64,000 bases of DNA from Gambelia wislizenii (taxonomy: Eukaryota; Chordata; Lepidosauria; Squamata; Crotaphytidae), in the NCBI GenBank assembly GCA_030847615.1, contig JAUMIR010000002.1:202227809-202291808 (forward strand), in the 5' to 3' direction. The first letter of the stretch is position 1, and every line of letters begins with the position of its first letter. Of the stretch, positions 21,855-32,006 are shown one piece after another. A program made the translations under genes and the position numbers. Below the pieces are notes generated by a model that had not been told where the DNA came from, ran no database searches, and saw only the letters and a list, made by a program, of their open reading frames with translations.

Positions 21855-22299
21855 CGGGGAGGCAGGCAGGAGCGGGGGCGGAGGGCTGAGCCGCTTCCCG
21901 GAGCCCCCGAGAGGATGGACGGGGGGGGAGAGCGGGGGGAGGGCGGGCAGTCGCCCCTCTAGATGCCCCCCCCGCTGTGCCTTCCTGAGCGCGCCTCCCC
22001 CGCAGCTCCGCGCCTCTGCCCGGGCAGCTTACATTCACTGCGTGGACGGCTCGGGGCTTCTGCCCCCCCCCCCCGTAGTAGACCTAGGGCCACACGCCCA
22101 GCCCGTCTGGGGGGCTGAGAGTCGGGAGCAGCCCGGAGTCTTCGGGGGCAGACGGCACCACACCTGCCCCAGAGCCGCTCTGCCTGGGTTTCTCCGTCCC
22201 GCGGGAGACGCCAACCCGCGGTCTTCCCGTCGAGCTCGGGCCAGATCCCCGTGAGAGAGCAAGGAAGGGAGGAACGCTCTGCAAGGGAGAGTCGGGTTG

Positions 22300-23165
22300 C
22301 CAGCTTGTCCTTCCTCACAGCAGCTGCGGTGGACCCGTGGCAGGGAGGAGGAAGCTGCCACGGGAGAGTTAAGATAGCCTCCAGCATGGAGCTATCGACC
22401 TACTGGTTTATTCAGACACCCTTTCTGAGTCTACCCCTATTTTGGAAAGGAGTGTTGTGTCTTTGCGTCTAAGGCAATACCATCCCTACAAGCTCTTTAC
22501 ACAATGCTGGCGAAATCAGTACAGTAATTCCTGATCAAGTTAACAACTATGCATTTCTATACAGGGTTTGAATACTGGACTAAGATTTCAGACCAGGGTT
22601 CAAATTCCCCCTCAGTCATGGATATTCTTGGATAAGCCATACTCTCTCAGACGTAGTAGAAGGCAGCAGTGGCAAAATGCTTCTGAATACAAGATTCATT
22701 GCCAAGAAAACCCAGAATAGGGTGGCCACAAGTTAATGTCGGCTTAAAGACGCATACCAGCAACCAATGCATTACTATAGACCTGTGGCCCCACAACTGC
22801 AGTAGAATGCATTTTACTTATTAATGTCTAGAACTTCCTGCTGTCCTCTTGTGGTGTCATCTATTTGTGCAGATAACCATTTATGAATGGGAGACTTCTG
22901 ATTTAAATTTAATAACAAGTCAGTACCCAATGATATGGTGCGATGTAGTGCTTCTAAAACATTTACATAGGTAAAAGCTTTTTGGTATAATATATATGTA
23001 CATATTTAGTTCCAAGGTTGGTATTGTATAGTAATATTAAATAAACCTCACTAAGGACAGAACAATACATTGGGTGCTGTTCTGTTCTAAAGGTGCTTTT
23101 GAAGTACAGACTAAAGTTGCAACTTGAACAGAGGCTAAAACATAGCTCTTAGTCTGGAATATCAG
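22300..23165. other. NPB upstream region, no other gene seen
   Basis: After the CpG-rich part the sequence becomes AT-rich. Apart from one SINE (22560-22770), nothing is recognised. Confidence 0.45.
22560..22770 (+). repeat. Sauria-type SINE, diverged
   Basis: GGTTTGAATACTGGACTAAG head, AGGGTTCAAATTCCCCCTCA box B, CATTGCCAAGAAAACCCAGA and a decayed tail GGCTTAAAGACGCATACCAG. Confidence 0.78.
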
Positions 23166-23166
23166 T

Positions 23167-23515
23167 ATACAAAGGGATCTTGAAGCATCTTACAAACAAA
23201 AAAAGAAATTTTAGCATAAATTTATCACACTCCTTTCTAGTATCCCACTAGCATTCTAAAACTTCCTCCACCATTCATAGGGTTATCCACACAACCGGAC
23301 CTTAGGTAATGTCATTGTCCTTCAATGACCATTATTAAACTAAACTTGTCATTTCATCATCACACCTCAAGTTTTGTATTACTATGGCTATTCAACAGCC
23401 TGCTTATAAGGTATATTCTTAGGCACTTAGTTCACTCCATGCAGGAAGTAGACCAAGTCTAGCATATGCTACAACTTCTTTCTCTCAGTCTCTAAGGTGC
23501 CACAAGATCCCTTTG
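23167..23515. mobile_element. PLE terminal sequences in inverted arrangement (second PLE family)
   Basis: The right side ends with GGAAGTAGACCAAGTCTAGC, CTTCTTTCTCTCAGTCTCTA and AGGTGCCACAAGATCCCTTT; the left side begins with the approximate reverse complement (TACAAAGGGATCTTG, CATCTTACAAAC, then TTTTAGCATAAATTTATC). The interior has no RT coding. Related to the copy at 36708-37069. Confidence 0.65.
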
Positions 23516-23586
23516 CATAGAGACTAAAACAGGAAACTTGCTTATTTTTGGAGCAGTTAACTGCAGAAGGGGCAGGTTGAGGAAGG

Positions 23587-23597
23587 CTAATAAAGTT
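23587..23597 (+). repeat. Left target-site duplication of the PLE pair
   Basis: CTAATAAAGTT here recurs exactly at 30058-30068, directly outside the right end of the inverted PLE pair. Confidence 0.85.
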
Positions 23598-23718
23598 ATG
23601 AAGTCGAAGGCTTTCACGTTTTCTGTGGCTTTTTTTCTGGGCTGTGAGGATGTGTTCTGTAAGTTTACTTTTGGTGTTTCGCCTGCATCTGTGGCTGGCA
23701 TTTTCTGAGAATGGTTGG

Positions 23719-24751
23719 TGTCATAATGGCCTGCCCTGCCCATGGAGTTCATCTCAACAATCATGGGAGTGCATCATGGGAGTTCATCTCAACAATCTAC
23801 CCTTTACAACATTGGAAACTTCCACTCCTTATGGAAATGGGAAGGGGGTGGGAGAACCTCATTGAATAAACATGATGTCACATCACTTGACTAGATAGCC
23901 ACTCTGATTGGGCAAAGGCAGAGCCAATCAGAGATTACCACAAAGACTTTAAAAGTTCTGATTTTTCCTTTGTTGGGGCTAAGCACATAGCCTAGCAGCC
24001 TCATGGTCTCTGAGCGCATGGACACATAACTGAGAAGCCATGCAGTAATCAACAAGATACAAACTGTGATAAGAAAATGTTGGGGGGAGCCAATCTTTCT
24101 CAAAGGCCTTAAAATGATACTAGATTTCAGGAGGAAGTCCCTATCCAAAAAGGACTCTGAATTCCATCACAGAGACTGCTGGTACCTACCAGACTGTAAG
24201 TTATTTTTTTCATTTAGTAGCTTAGGGAAACGTGTAGTTAGTTGCGTTGGTGTTATGATTTATTTTGCAAGTGCTTTGTACTGAATGTATAACTTTGTAA
24301 ACCCTAAGTTGGAACCTGGGGGAATGTTTTGCTCCCCCCAAGTAACACAGAATTCTAGAAATAAGTAAAGCTTATCTCCTTTCTTTATAACTTGCCTCAT
24401 GTGCCTTCTTGGTCAAGCTATCAGGAACTTCTCTAGGATAGAGAAAAGTGTTGTTATTGATTTTTAACTCACCCAGTCTGGCTTCTCGCTGCACTGGACA
24501 CAAAACGGTTAACAAACTTAGCGAGTGGTGGCGGCATTACCTTAGAAAGGGATTTCCAGACTAGAGAAATCCTTGAGAGTGTTTTCAGGTTGTACAAATA
24601 AGCTGGAAGCCTTCCCTTCCTGTTGGAAGAGAGGGGCCAGCTTACAACATGGTGGCGCGGTTTTGAACCAAGGGCGAGTGTGAGGAATGGAGGTGAACAG
24701 ATTCCCTGCATGTGGTGTTAGGGAAGGCTGGGCTTTCTACAGCTTACGACT
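23719..24751 (+). mobile_element. LTR-like element (solo LTR candidate) inside the PLE
   Basis: 1033 bp that cut the PLE 3' end. It starts TGTCATAA and ends TTACGACT, near-perfect short inverted termini of LTR type (the last base would be A in a canonical TG..CA LTR). It is flanked by a 5-bp direct repeat GTTGG (23714-23718 and 24752-24756), and PLE sequence continues on both sides. On the plus strand a CCAAT box (GCCAATCAGAG, about 23920) and a TATA-like CTTTAAAAG (about 23947) could be U3 elements. No coding capacity seen. Orientation and class (ERV or other) are uncertain. Confidence 0.65.
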
Positions 24752-25078
24752 GTTGGGTATCAGTGTGTGTGGGGTTTATATACTGTGAGCCCCTGTTGAA
24801 GAGGATATGTAAATTTGTGTATTTGAATGGCTAGTTTCTGGGTGGAGATATGCAAGGAGGATTAGTGTCTGTTTGGCTAATGGTCCATTGTCTGCTGGAA
24901 ATCTCCCTGTCCCTGGGTGGAGTTCATTTGCATGTGTTGAGTTTTGATTTTAGTGTTTTTCAAGACTGGTAGCCAGATTTTGTTTACTTTTAGGGTTTCT
25001 TCTTTCCTGTTGATGTTGTCCAGATGTTTGTGGATTTTAGTAGCTTCCCTGTGCATTCTGACATGATAGTTGTTGGCC

Positions 25079-27105
25079 ATTGAGTACCATTGAGGAAGAA
25101 AAATGGGAGGTGTCTCAAGAAACCAGGATGGATGACTAAAGAACTTTCAATGGAGCTAAGTTTTAAACGGAACATGTATAGGAAATGGAAAAGGGGGGAA
25201 ATCACCAAAGAAGAATTCAAACAGATAGCGAACACATGTAGGAGTAAAGTCAGAAAAGCTAAAGCGCAGAATGAGCTCAGGCTTGCTAGGGAGGTTAAGA
25301 ACAATAAAAAGGGTTTTTTTGGGTATGTCCGCAGCAAAAGGAGGAAGAAGGAAATGATAGGGCCGCTACGTGGAGAAGATGGCAAAATGCTAACAGGGGA
25401 CAGAGAAAAGGCGGAATTACTCAACACTTTCTTTGCCTCAGTGTTTTCAGAAAAGGAAAAGGAGGACCAACCTGAGGATAATGGAACAGAGGACACAATA
25501 GGGGAAATCCAGCTCAAAATAAGTAAAGAGGTAGTACAGGAATACCTTCTTAATCTAAATGAATTTAAATCTCCAGGACTAGATGAACTACATCCAAGAG
25601 TATTAAAAGAGCTGGCAAATATAATCTCAGAGCCATTGGCAATAATCTTTGAGAACTCCTGGAGAACAGGAGAAGTCCCAGCAGACTGGAGGAGGGCAAA
25701 CGTTCCCATCTTCAAAAAGGGGAAAAAAGAGGATCCCAACAATTATCGTCCAGTTAGTCTGACATCAATACCAGGGAAGATTCTAGAACAGATCATTAAA
25801 CAGAGAGTCTGTGAACATTTAGAAGGCAATGCCATAATCACAAAAAGTCAACATGGGTTTCAGAGAAACAAGTCATGCCAGACTAATCTGATCTCTTTTT
25901 TTGATAAAGTTACCAGCTTGGTAGATGAAGGGAATGCTGTGGACATTGCATACCTTGATTTCAGTAAGGCCTTTGACAAGGTTCCCCATGACATTCTTGC
26001 ATACAAGCTTGTAGAATGTGGGCTAGACAAGTTAACTGTTCAATGGATTTGTAATTGGTTGACCGGCCGAACCCACAGGGTGCTCAGCAGTGGCTCCTCT
26101 TCGTCTTGGAAAGATGTGACCAGTGGGGTGCCACAGGGTTCTGTCCTGGGCCCAGTGCTATTCAACATCTTTATCAATGACTTAGATGAGGGAATTAGGG
26201 GCATACTTATCAAATTTGCAGATGACACCAAATTGGGAGGAGTAGCTAATACCCTAGAGGACAGGATCAAAATTCAGAATGACCTGGATAGACTGGAGAG
26301 CTGGGCCAAAGCTAACAAAATGAAATTTAATACGGAGAAATGTAAAGTACTGCATTTAGGGCGGAAAAATGAAATGCATAAATATAGGATGGGAGAGACC
26401 TGGCTGAATGAGACTACGTGCGAAAGGGATCTAGGAGTCCTAGTAGACCACAAGTTGAACATGAGCCAACAGTGTGATGCGGCAGCTAAAAAGGCCAATG
26501 CGATTTTGGGCTGTATCAATAGAAGTATAGTGTCTAGATCAAGGGAAGTAATAGTGCCACTCTATTCTGCCTTGGTCAGACCTCACTTAGAATACTGTGT
26601 CCAGTTCTGGGCACCACAATTCAGAAAGGACATTGACAAATTGGAGCGTGTCCAGAGAAGGGCAACTAAAATGGTGAAAGGTCTGGAAACGATGCCTTAT
26701 GAGGAGAGACTTAGGGAGCTGGGTATGTTTAGCCTGGAAAAAAGACGGTTAAGAGGCGATATGATAGCCCTGTTTAAGTATTTGAAGGGATGTCATGCTG
26801 AGGATGGAGCAGGCTTGTTTTCTGCTGCTCCAGAGACTGGAACACGGAGCAATGGGTGCAAGCTCCAGGAACAGAGATTCCACCTCAACATGAGGAGGAA
26901 CTTTTTGACAGTAAGAGCTGTTCGGCAGTGGAACACACTCCCTCGGAGTGTGGTGGGGTCTCCTTCCTTGGAGGTCTTTAAACAGAGGCTGGATGGCCAT
27001 CTGTCGGGGATGCTTTGATCAAGATTTCCTGCGTGGCAGGGGGGTTGGACTGGATGGCCCTCGTGGTCTCTTCCAACTCTGCAATTCTATGATTCTATGA
27101 TTCTA
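25079..27105 (+). mobile_element. CR1 LINE, 5'-truncated, inserted in the PLE
   Basis: Joins PLE sequence at both ends: the PLE reads GTTGGCC, is interrupted, and continues TGGTCCAG, exactly as in the uninterrupted plus-strand arm near 29620-29640. The 3' end has the CR1 signature GGGGTTGGACTGGATGGCC and three ATTCTATG octamers. The first ~10 bp before the reading frame may be filler. The endonuclease domain is missing. Confidence 0.95.
25090..27018 (+). CDS. CR1 ORF2 C-terminal part: reverse transcriptase, 642 codons open
   Basis: Uninterrupted frame covering the linker, RT and C-terminal region of CR1 ORF2p, which in intact elements carries an N-terminal AP-type endonuclease (absent here) and copies CR1 RNA at the target. 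Visible RT blocks: KSPGLDELHPRVLKEL (about residues 164-180), WRRANVPIFKKG, NNYRPVSLTSIPGKILE, QHGFQRNKSCQTNL, YLDFSKAFDKVPH (first catalytic Asp), SGVPQGSVLGPVLFNIFIND and IKFADDTKLGG (catalytic FADD). The C-terminus ends FKQRLDGHLSGML. Absence of stops over 1.9 kb marks a young insertion, but 5' truncation leaves no promoter or endonuclease. The initial ATG is incidental: the true start lay upstream in the source element. Confidence 0.95.
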   Translation: MRKKNGRCLKKPGWMTKELSMELSFKRNMYRKWKRGEITKEEFKQIANTCRSKVRKAKAQNELRLAREVKNNKKGFFGYVRSKRRKKEMIGPLRGEDGKMLTGDREKAELLNTFFASVFSEKEKEDQPEDNGTEDTIGEIQLKISKEVVQEYLLNLNEFKSPGLDELHPRVLKELANIISEPLAIIFENSWRTGEVPADWRRANVPIFKKGKKEDPNNYRPVSLTSIPGKILEQIIKQRVCEHLEGNAIITKSQHGFQRNKSCQTNLISFFDKVTSLVDEGNAVDIAYLDFSKAFDKVPHDILAYKLVECGLDKLTVQWICNWLTGRTHRVLSSGSSSSWKDVTSGVPQGSVLGPVLFNIFINDLDEGIRGILIKFADDTKLGGVANTLEDRIKIQNDLDRLESWAKANKMKFNTEKCKVLHLGRKNEMHKYRMGETWLNETTCERDLGVLVDHKLNMSQQCDAAAKKANAILGCINRSIVSRSREVIVPLYSALVRPHLEYCVQFWAPQFRKDIDKLERVQRRATKMVKGLETMPYEERLRELGMFSLEKRRLRGDMIALFKYLKGCHAEDGAGLFSAAPETGTRSNGCKLQEQRFHLNMRRNFLTVRAVRQWNTLPRSVVGSPSLEVFKQRLDGHLSGML

Positions 27106-28586
27106 TGGTCCAGAATTTCAGTGTTTTTAAATCACATTTTGTGTCCAGGTTGGTTTATAACATGTTCTGCTACTGCTGATTTTTCTGGCTGGCCGAGTCT
27201 GCAGTGTCTCTCGTATTCATTCCTTGATTCGTGTTTGCACACTGCATTTAGTGGTCCCGATGTAAACTTGTCCACAGCTGCATCATATGCGGTAAACTCC
27301 TGCGGCTGTGAGAGGGTCTCTTTTGTCCTTCGCTGAGCATAGCATTTCTTGGATTTTCTTGGTTGGTCTATAGATCGTTTGGAGGTTGTTTCCTCATTAG
27401 TTTCCCTATTCTGTCTGTGGCTTCTTTGATGTATGGTAAAAATACCTTCCCTTTGGGTGGCTGTTTTTCTTCTTCATTCCTGTGGCTTTTTCTGGGTCTG
27501 GCTGCTCTTGTGATGTCTGATCTGGAGTAACCATTAGCCTGTAGGACCCAGTTAAGGTGCTTTAGTTCGTGCTCCAGGTAGTGGGGTTCGCAGATCCTTT
27601 TTACATGGTCTACCAATGTTTTTATTGTGCTTCCTTTTGGTTCTGGGTGATGACTGGAGTTTTTGTGTAGGCATCTGTCTGTGTGTGTGTGTGTGTACGT
27701 GGGGGGTTCTGTATATCTTGTGGCCTAACCATTGGTTTGGTTTGTGGATGACTAGGACATCCAAGAATGGCAATGTTCCTTTCTTTCCTTTTTCCATTGT
27801 GAATTGGATATTTGGGTGGATGCTGTTCAGGTGGTTCAGCAATGAGACCAAATCTTCTTCTTTGTGGCTCCAAATGGTGAAAGTGTCGTCCGCATATTGG
27901 AACCATGTTGTGGGCTTTTTTGGTGCTGTTTCCACGGCTTGCTTTTCAGACTGTTCCATGTAAAAGTTTGCTATCACGGGGCTCAGAGGGCTGCCCATGA
28001 CTACCCCATCTATCTGTTCATAGAATTCGTTGTCCCATTGGAAGTAGCTTGTGGTGAGGCAATGTTTGAACAGGGCTGTGATGTCCTTGGGAAATATTTG
28101 TTGTATGAGTGCCACGGTGTTTATTATGGGGACTTTGCAGACCCAGAAATCATTATTCTCGCAGCAGACAAAGGCAATGCCATGGTAATCATGGAAACAG
28201 ACAAATACAAACAAAAAATAAGAGAACTCCTAGATCCTGCAACATACATAAAACTCAAGGAAGACCTGACCAACAAAAACACCTGAAAAACAAATGACTT
28301 GATCAAGAACTCATCAATTCAGCCAATCATATACCAGAATCTGTGCAGATCAGAGGCTCTCCCACCAAGACTATATGGACTTCCCAAGATCCACAAGGAT
28401 TTCATTCCACTCTGACCCATAGTGAGTGCCATTGGATCCCCCACATATGACTTGGCCAAGTTTCTGGCCACACAATTACAAACCCACATAGGACAAACTC
28501 CTCACTATATCAAAGACTCAGCTCATTTCATAGAAAAAATCGACACATTGAACTGAAACTTAAGAGACAGACTGATCAGCTTTGAT

Positions 28587-29141
28587 GTGGTCTCCTTGTT
28601 CACCAAAGTCCCCATAATGGACACCGTGGCACTCATACAACAAATATTTCCAGAGGACATCACAGCTCTGTTCAAACATTGCCTCACCACAAACTACTTC
28701 CAGTGGGACAATGAATTCTATGAACAGATAGATGGGATAGTCATGGGCAGCCCTCTGAGCCCCGTGATAGCAAACTTTTACATGGAACATTCTGAAAAGC
28801 AAGCCCTGGAAACAGCACCAAAAAAGCCCACAACATGGTTCCAATATGTGGACGACACTTTCACCATTTGGAGCCACAGAGAAGAAGATCTGGTCTCATT
28901 GCCGAACCACCTGAACAGCATCCACCCAAATATCCAATTCACAATGGAAAAAGGAAAGAAAGGAACATTGCCAATCTTGGATGTCCTAGTCATCTGCAAA
29001 CCAAACCAACGGTTAGGCCACAAGATATACAGAACCCACCACCACCACGGACAGATATCTACACAAAAACTCCAATCATCACCCAGAACCAAAAAGAAGC
29101 ACAATAAAAACATTGGTAGACCGTGCAAAAAGGATCTGTGA
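28587..29141 (+). pseudogene. PLE reverse transcriptase core fragment
   Basis: 184 codons with RT palm motifs: VSLFTKVPIMDTVALIQQ, HCLTTNYFQWDNEFYEQIDG, MGSPLSPVIANFYME and FQYVDDTFTIW. Codons upstream on the same strand belong to the same protein but contain stops, and the frame breaks before the endonuclease linker, so no functional protein is expected. Confidence 0.88.
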
Positions 29142-29517
29142 ACCCCACTACCTGAAGGACGAACTGAAGCACCTAAACTGGGTCCTACAGGCTAATGGTT
29201 ACTCCAGATCAGACATCACAAGACCAGCAGCCAGACCCAGAAAAAGCCACAGGAATGAAGAAGAAAAACAGCCACACGAAGGGAAGGTATTTTTACCATA
29301 CATCAAAGAAGCCACAGACAGAATAGGGAAACTGATGAGGAAACACAACCTCCAAACGATCTATAGACCAACCAAGAAAATCCAAGAAATGCTATGCTCA
29401 GCAAAGGACAAAAGAGACCCTGTCACAGCCGCAGGAACTTACAGCATACAATGCAGCTGTGGACAAGTTTACATCGGGACCACTAAACGCAGTGTGCAAA
29501 CACGAATCAAGGAATGA
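29113..29517 (+). pseudogene. PLE linker and GIY-YIG endonuclease fragment
   Basis: 134 codons. ICEPHYLKDELKHLNWVLQA and the FLPYIKEATDRIGKLMRKHN region correspond to the RT-EN linker of PLEs; YSIQCSCGQVYIGTTKRS is the start of the GIY-YIG fold including the Cys-X-Cys typical of the PLE subgroup. The frame stops at KE; the rest of the nuclease (with ATKIHKHLDNFNRKEE-like sequence) continues in another frame. Confidence 0.86.
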
Positions 29518-30057
29518 ACATGATAGACACTGCAGACTGGGCCAGCCAGAAAAATCAGCAGTAGCAGAACATGTTATAAACCGACCTGGACATAAAATGT
29601 GATTTAAAAACACTGAAAGTCTGGACCAGGCCAACAACTATCATGTCAGAATGCACAGGGAAGCTACTAAAATCCACAAACACCTGGACAATTTCAACAG
29701 GAAAGAAGAAACCCTAAAGGTAAACAAAATCTGGCTACCAGTCTTGAAAAACACTAAAATCAAAACTCAACACATGCAAATGAACTCCACTCAGGGACAG
29801 GGGAATTTCCAGCAGACAATGGACTATTAGCCAATCAGATACTAATCCTCCTTGCATATCTCCACCAAAAAACTAGCCATTCAAATACACAAATTTACAT
29901 ATCCTCTCCAACAGGGGTTCACAGTATATAAACTCCACACACACTCCTACCCAACCATTCTCTGAAAATGCCAGCCACAGATGCAGGCGAATGTCAGGTC
30001 AGAAATAAACTCTTCCAGAACATGGCCTCACAGCCCGGAAAAAAAACCATTGAAAAC

Positions 30058-30068
30058 CTAATAAAGTT
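30058..30068 (+). repeat. Right target-site duplication of the PLE pair
   Basis: CTAATAAAGTT, identical to 23587-23597. Confidence 0.85.
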
Positions 30069-30992
30069 GGTTCACAAAGCATGTGATGGGGTTTGTGTAT
30101 GTTTAGAGTTAGAGCTGAATTTGCCAGATTTTAATTTTCATGGTACCAGATAGACAGAAAAGATCAGAGACAGGTTTCAGGAATGATTAAACAAATTGCT
30201 GCATAGAATGTGAAAATATAAGAGGCATGTTCTGTCCAATTTGCTTAGATGGGAGGTTGTGATGCTGCAAGAGATTTTTTTCATATAGAAAGATTCAGAT
30301 TAGCCAAGATAGCTCAGTTCTCCAAGGGGTGCAGCATGGAAGATTCATTATTTCCTTCTGCCAGTCTTATGGTCATGTCCAAGACACACAGAAGACCAAT
30401 TTCTGAGGTAAACAATAACATTAAAACAACAGTTTATTCATTTTGCTTAGAGCTGCACTGCCTTTTCTTCAGGGAATGTACCGGTATGTTCTGACCTGTA
30501 TGGTTAGCTACCAAACTACAGAGAGAAACAACTCTCCCTGATAAAGCAAGGTATCTTATTTGATACTGTGACCTTGGATAAGACACTAACACATACCAAC
30601 CCTTCCTACACAGATCTGCAGTTTGGAATGACAGCATGAATCATATATAAAACCTGAGGTGCTTGCTAGTGCTGCCAAATAAGAAAGAGCAAAGATGAAA
30701 CGTCCTTATTGGATCAAATGACCTTCAAAATACTGGAAACTAGCTTTTAAGTTACATAAAAATACTTTTTAGGCACAGGTTTACCAAAATATAGGATACA
30801 TGTTCCTTAGTCAGCATATTTATGTCACAGACATGCAATGGAGGCTGGAACAAATACCATTATTACAGATTAGCCTTATGAAACGACTCAGCTTCCTGAG
30901 GGTTTCAAAAACAAAAACTATAGATAAAATGTTACAATAGTGGTCAGTTATAACAGTGTCACCCCACCACCCCCATGGGAAGACAAGTGGCA

Positions 30993-31060
30993 CATATTCC
31001 TGCACGGCAGGGGTTGGACTGGATGGCCCTTGTGGTCTCTTCCAACTCTATGATTCTATA
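30993..31060 (+). mobile_element. CR1 3' tail fragment
   Basis: CAGGGGTTGGACTGGATGGC, then CTTGTGGTCTCTTCCAACTC and TATGATTCTATA: only the last ~65 bp of CR1. Confidence 0.8.
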
Positions 31061-31639
31061 AGGAAACTTTTGCACATTGGGGTAGATCTTGGGGCATTAT
31101 AAAAACAAAGGGGCTTAGGAAGTGGCTTAACTTTGCCACATCTTGTCTACCGTGTTGCCATAGTGTTCTGCTAGTGGGCTGGAGAGCATTCTGCTGGTGA
31201 AACTCTCAATTTCCTCTGGTACTGACTGCTTCCTCAGGGTCAGTATAACTTGGGGACAGGATTTTTTCTTGCACTATTTCAATAGTTCCAGTACTGTTTG
31301 GGTACTACTGAACCTTTGGAAGGCAGGGAACAGATTTGCAAAAATAGTTTTGAATACCAAAATTCTGTAACTGTTAGTTTTGTAAACATCATGAAACTGG
31401 GTGGGCAACTTCAGCAGTCCTGCAGGCATGCTAGGTGGAACAGTAATTTGCAAAATGAGTGTAATAAGAAATATATTAAATATTCCTCTGACTCTAAATA
31501 ATTAAATGGAGACTGTCCGCTGTACTATATTCGTGCACCACCTCCTTCCAATATCTGCTACCTATAGACAATTGTTCCGTATCTCGGTGGTAGGAATAAC
31601 TGGATTACTCAGTTACAGAGTAGAAACATCCACCTTCCA

Positions 31640-32006
31640 AGGATATAACTGTTGACAGTCCTTTCTCTTGGTCCCACCTCCATCACAAGCTCGCATGGTG
31701 AGGACTTGAGAGATAGCCTTCTCAGTGGCTGCTCCCACTCTCTGGAACACCCTTCCACGGAAAACTAGGCTGGCCCTCTCTCTGATTTCCTTCTGCTGGC
31801 AGGCAAAGACTTTTCTTTTCAAGCAGGGCTTTAATGTATAAGCAGCAGGACTTGTTTTATTTTGTATGTTTTAGATTTTATATGTTTGAAGCTGATTTTA
31901 AAATATTTTAATTGCTACATACTGTATTTTTAATCTGTTTTATGGAAGCTGCCTTGGGTCCCATCTTGGGAGAAAGGTTGCATACAAATAAAATAAATAA
32001 ATAAAA
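31640..32006 (+). mobile_element. L2-like LINE 3' end
   Basis: Degraded coding end reading RAFSVAAPTLWNTLP-like across frames near 31710-31760, then a T-rich 3' UTR and an (AAAT)n tail AATAAAATAAATAAATAAAA. This order fits the 3' end of an L2/CR1-clade element other than CR1 proper. Confidence 0.6.

Larger units (their letters stand above)
23598..28137 (-). mobile_element. Penelope-like element, minus-strand arm of a head-to-head pair
   Basis: Read on the minus strand from 28137: RT core (ALIQQIFPKDITALFKHCLT, GSPLSPVIANFYME, FQYADDTFTIW with the catalytic ADD), linker, then a lysine-rich segment and the endonuclease region, ending in the PLE 3' terminus with GAAGTCGAAGGCTTTCACG on the plus strand. 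It lacks everything upstream of the VPIINTVAL region of RT. A solo-LTR-like element (23719-24751) and a CR1 (25079-27105) interrupt it, and frameshifts are present. PLEs encode an RT related to telomerase RT plus a GIY-YIG nuclease (family knowledge). Confidence 0.92.
28138..30057 (+). mobile_element. Penelope-like element, plus-strand arm of the head-to-head pair
   Basis: Begins exactly where the minus arm ends. The N-terminal RT part is present here (ILAADKGNAMVIMETDKYKQ, then LYGLPKIHKDF and SPTYDLAKFLA) but has in-frame stops near 28284 and 28555. The core is open from 28587: GSPLSPVIANFYME and FQYVDDTFTIW (YVDD where the other arm has YADD). After a frameshift near 29110 the frame 29113-29517 gives the linker and a GIY-YIG start (TYSIQCSCGQVYIGTTKRSV). 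It ends after CCCGGAAAAAAAACCATTGA and AAAC, lacking the last ~30 nt extension carried by the minus arm. Confidence 0.92.

Noticed and set aside
21400..22254. 284-codon plus-strand frame opposite NPB exon 1
   Set aside because: GC-rich antisense shadow of NPB and its promoter with no recognisable domain.
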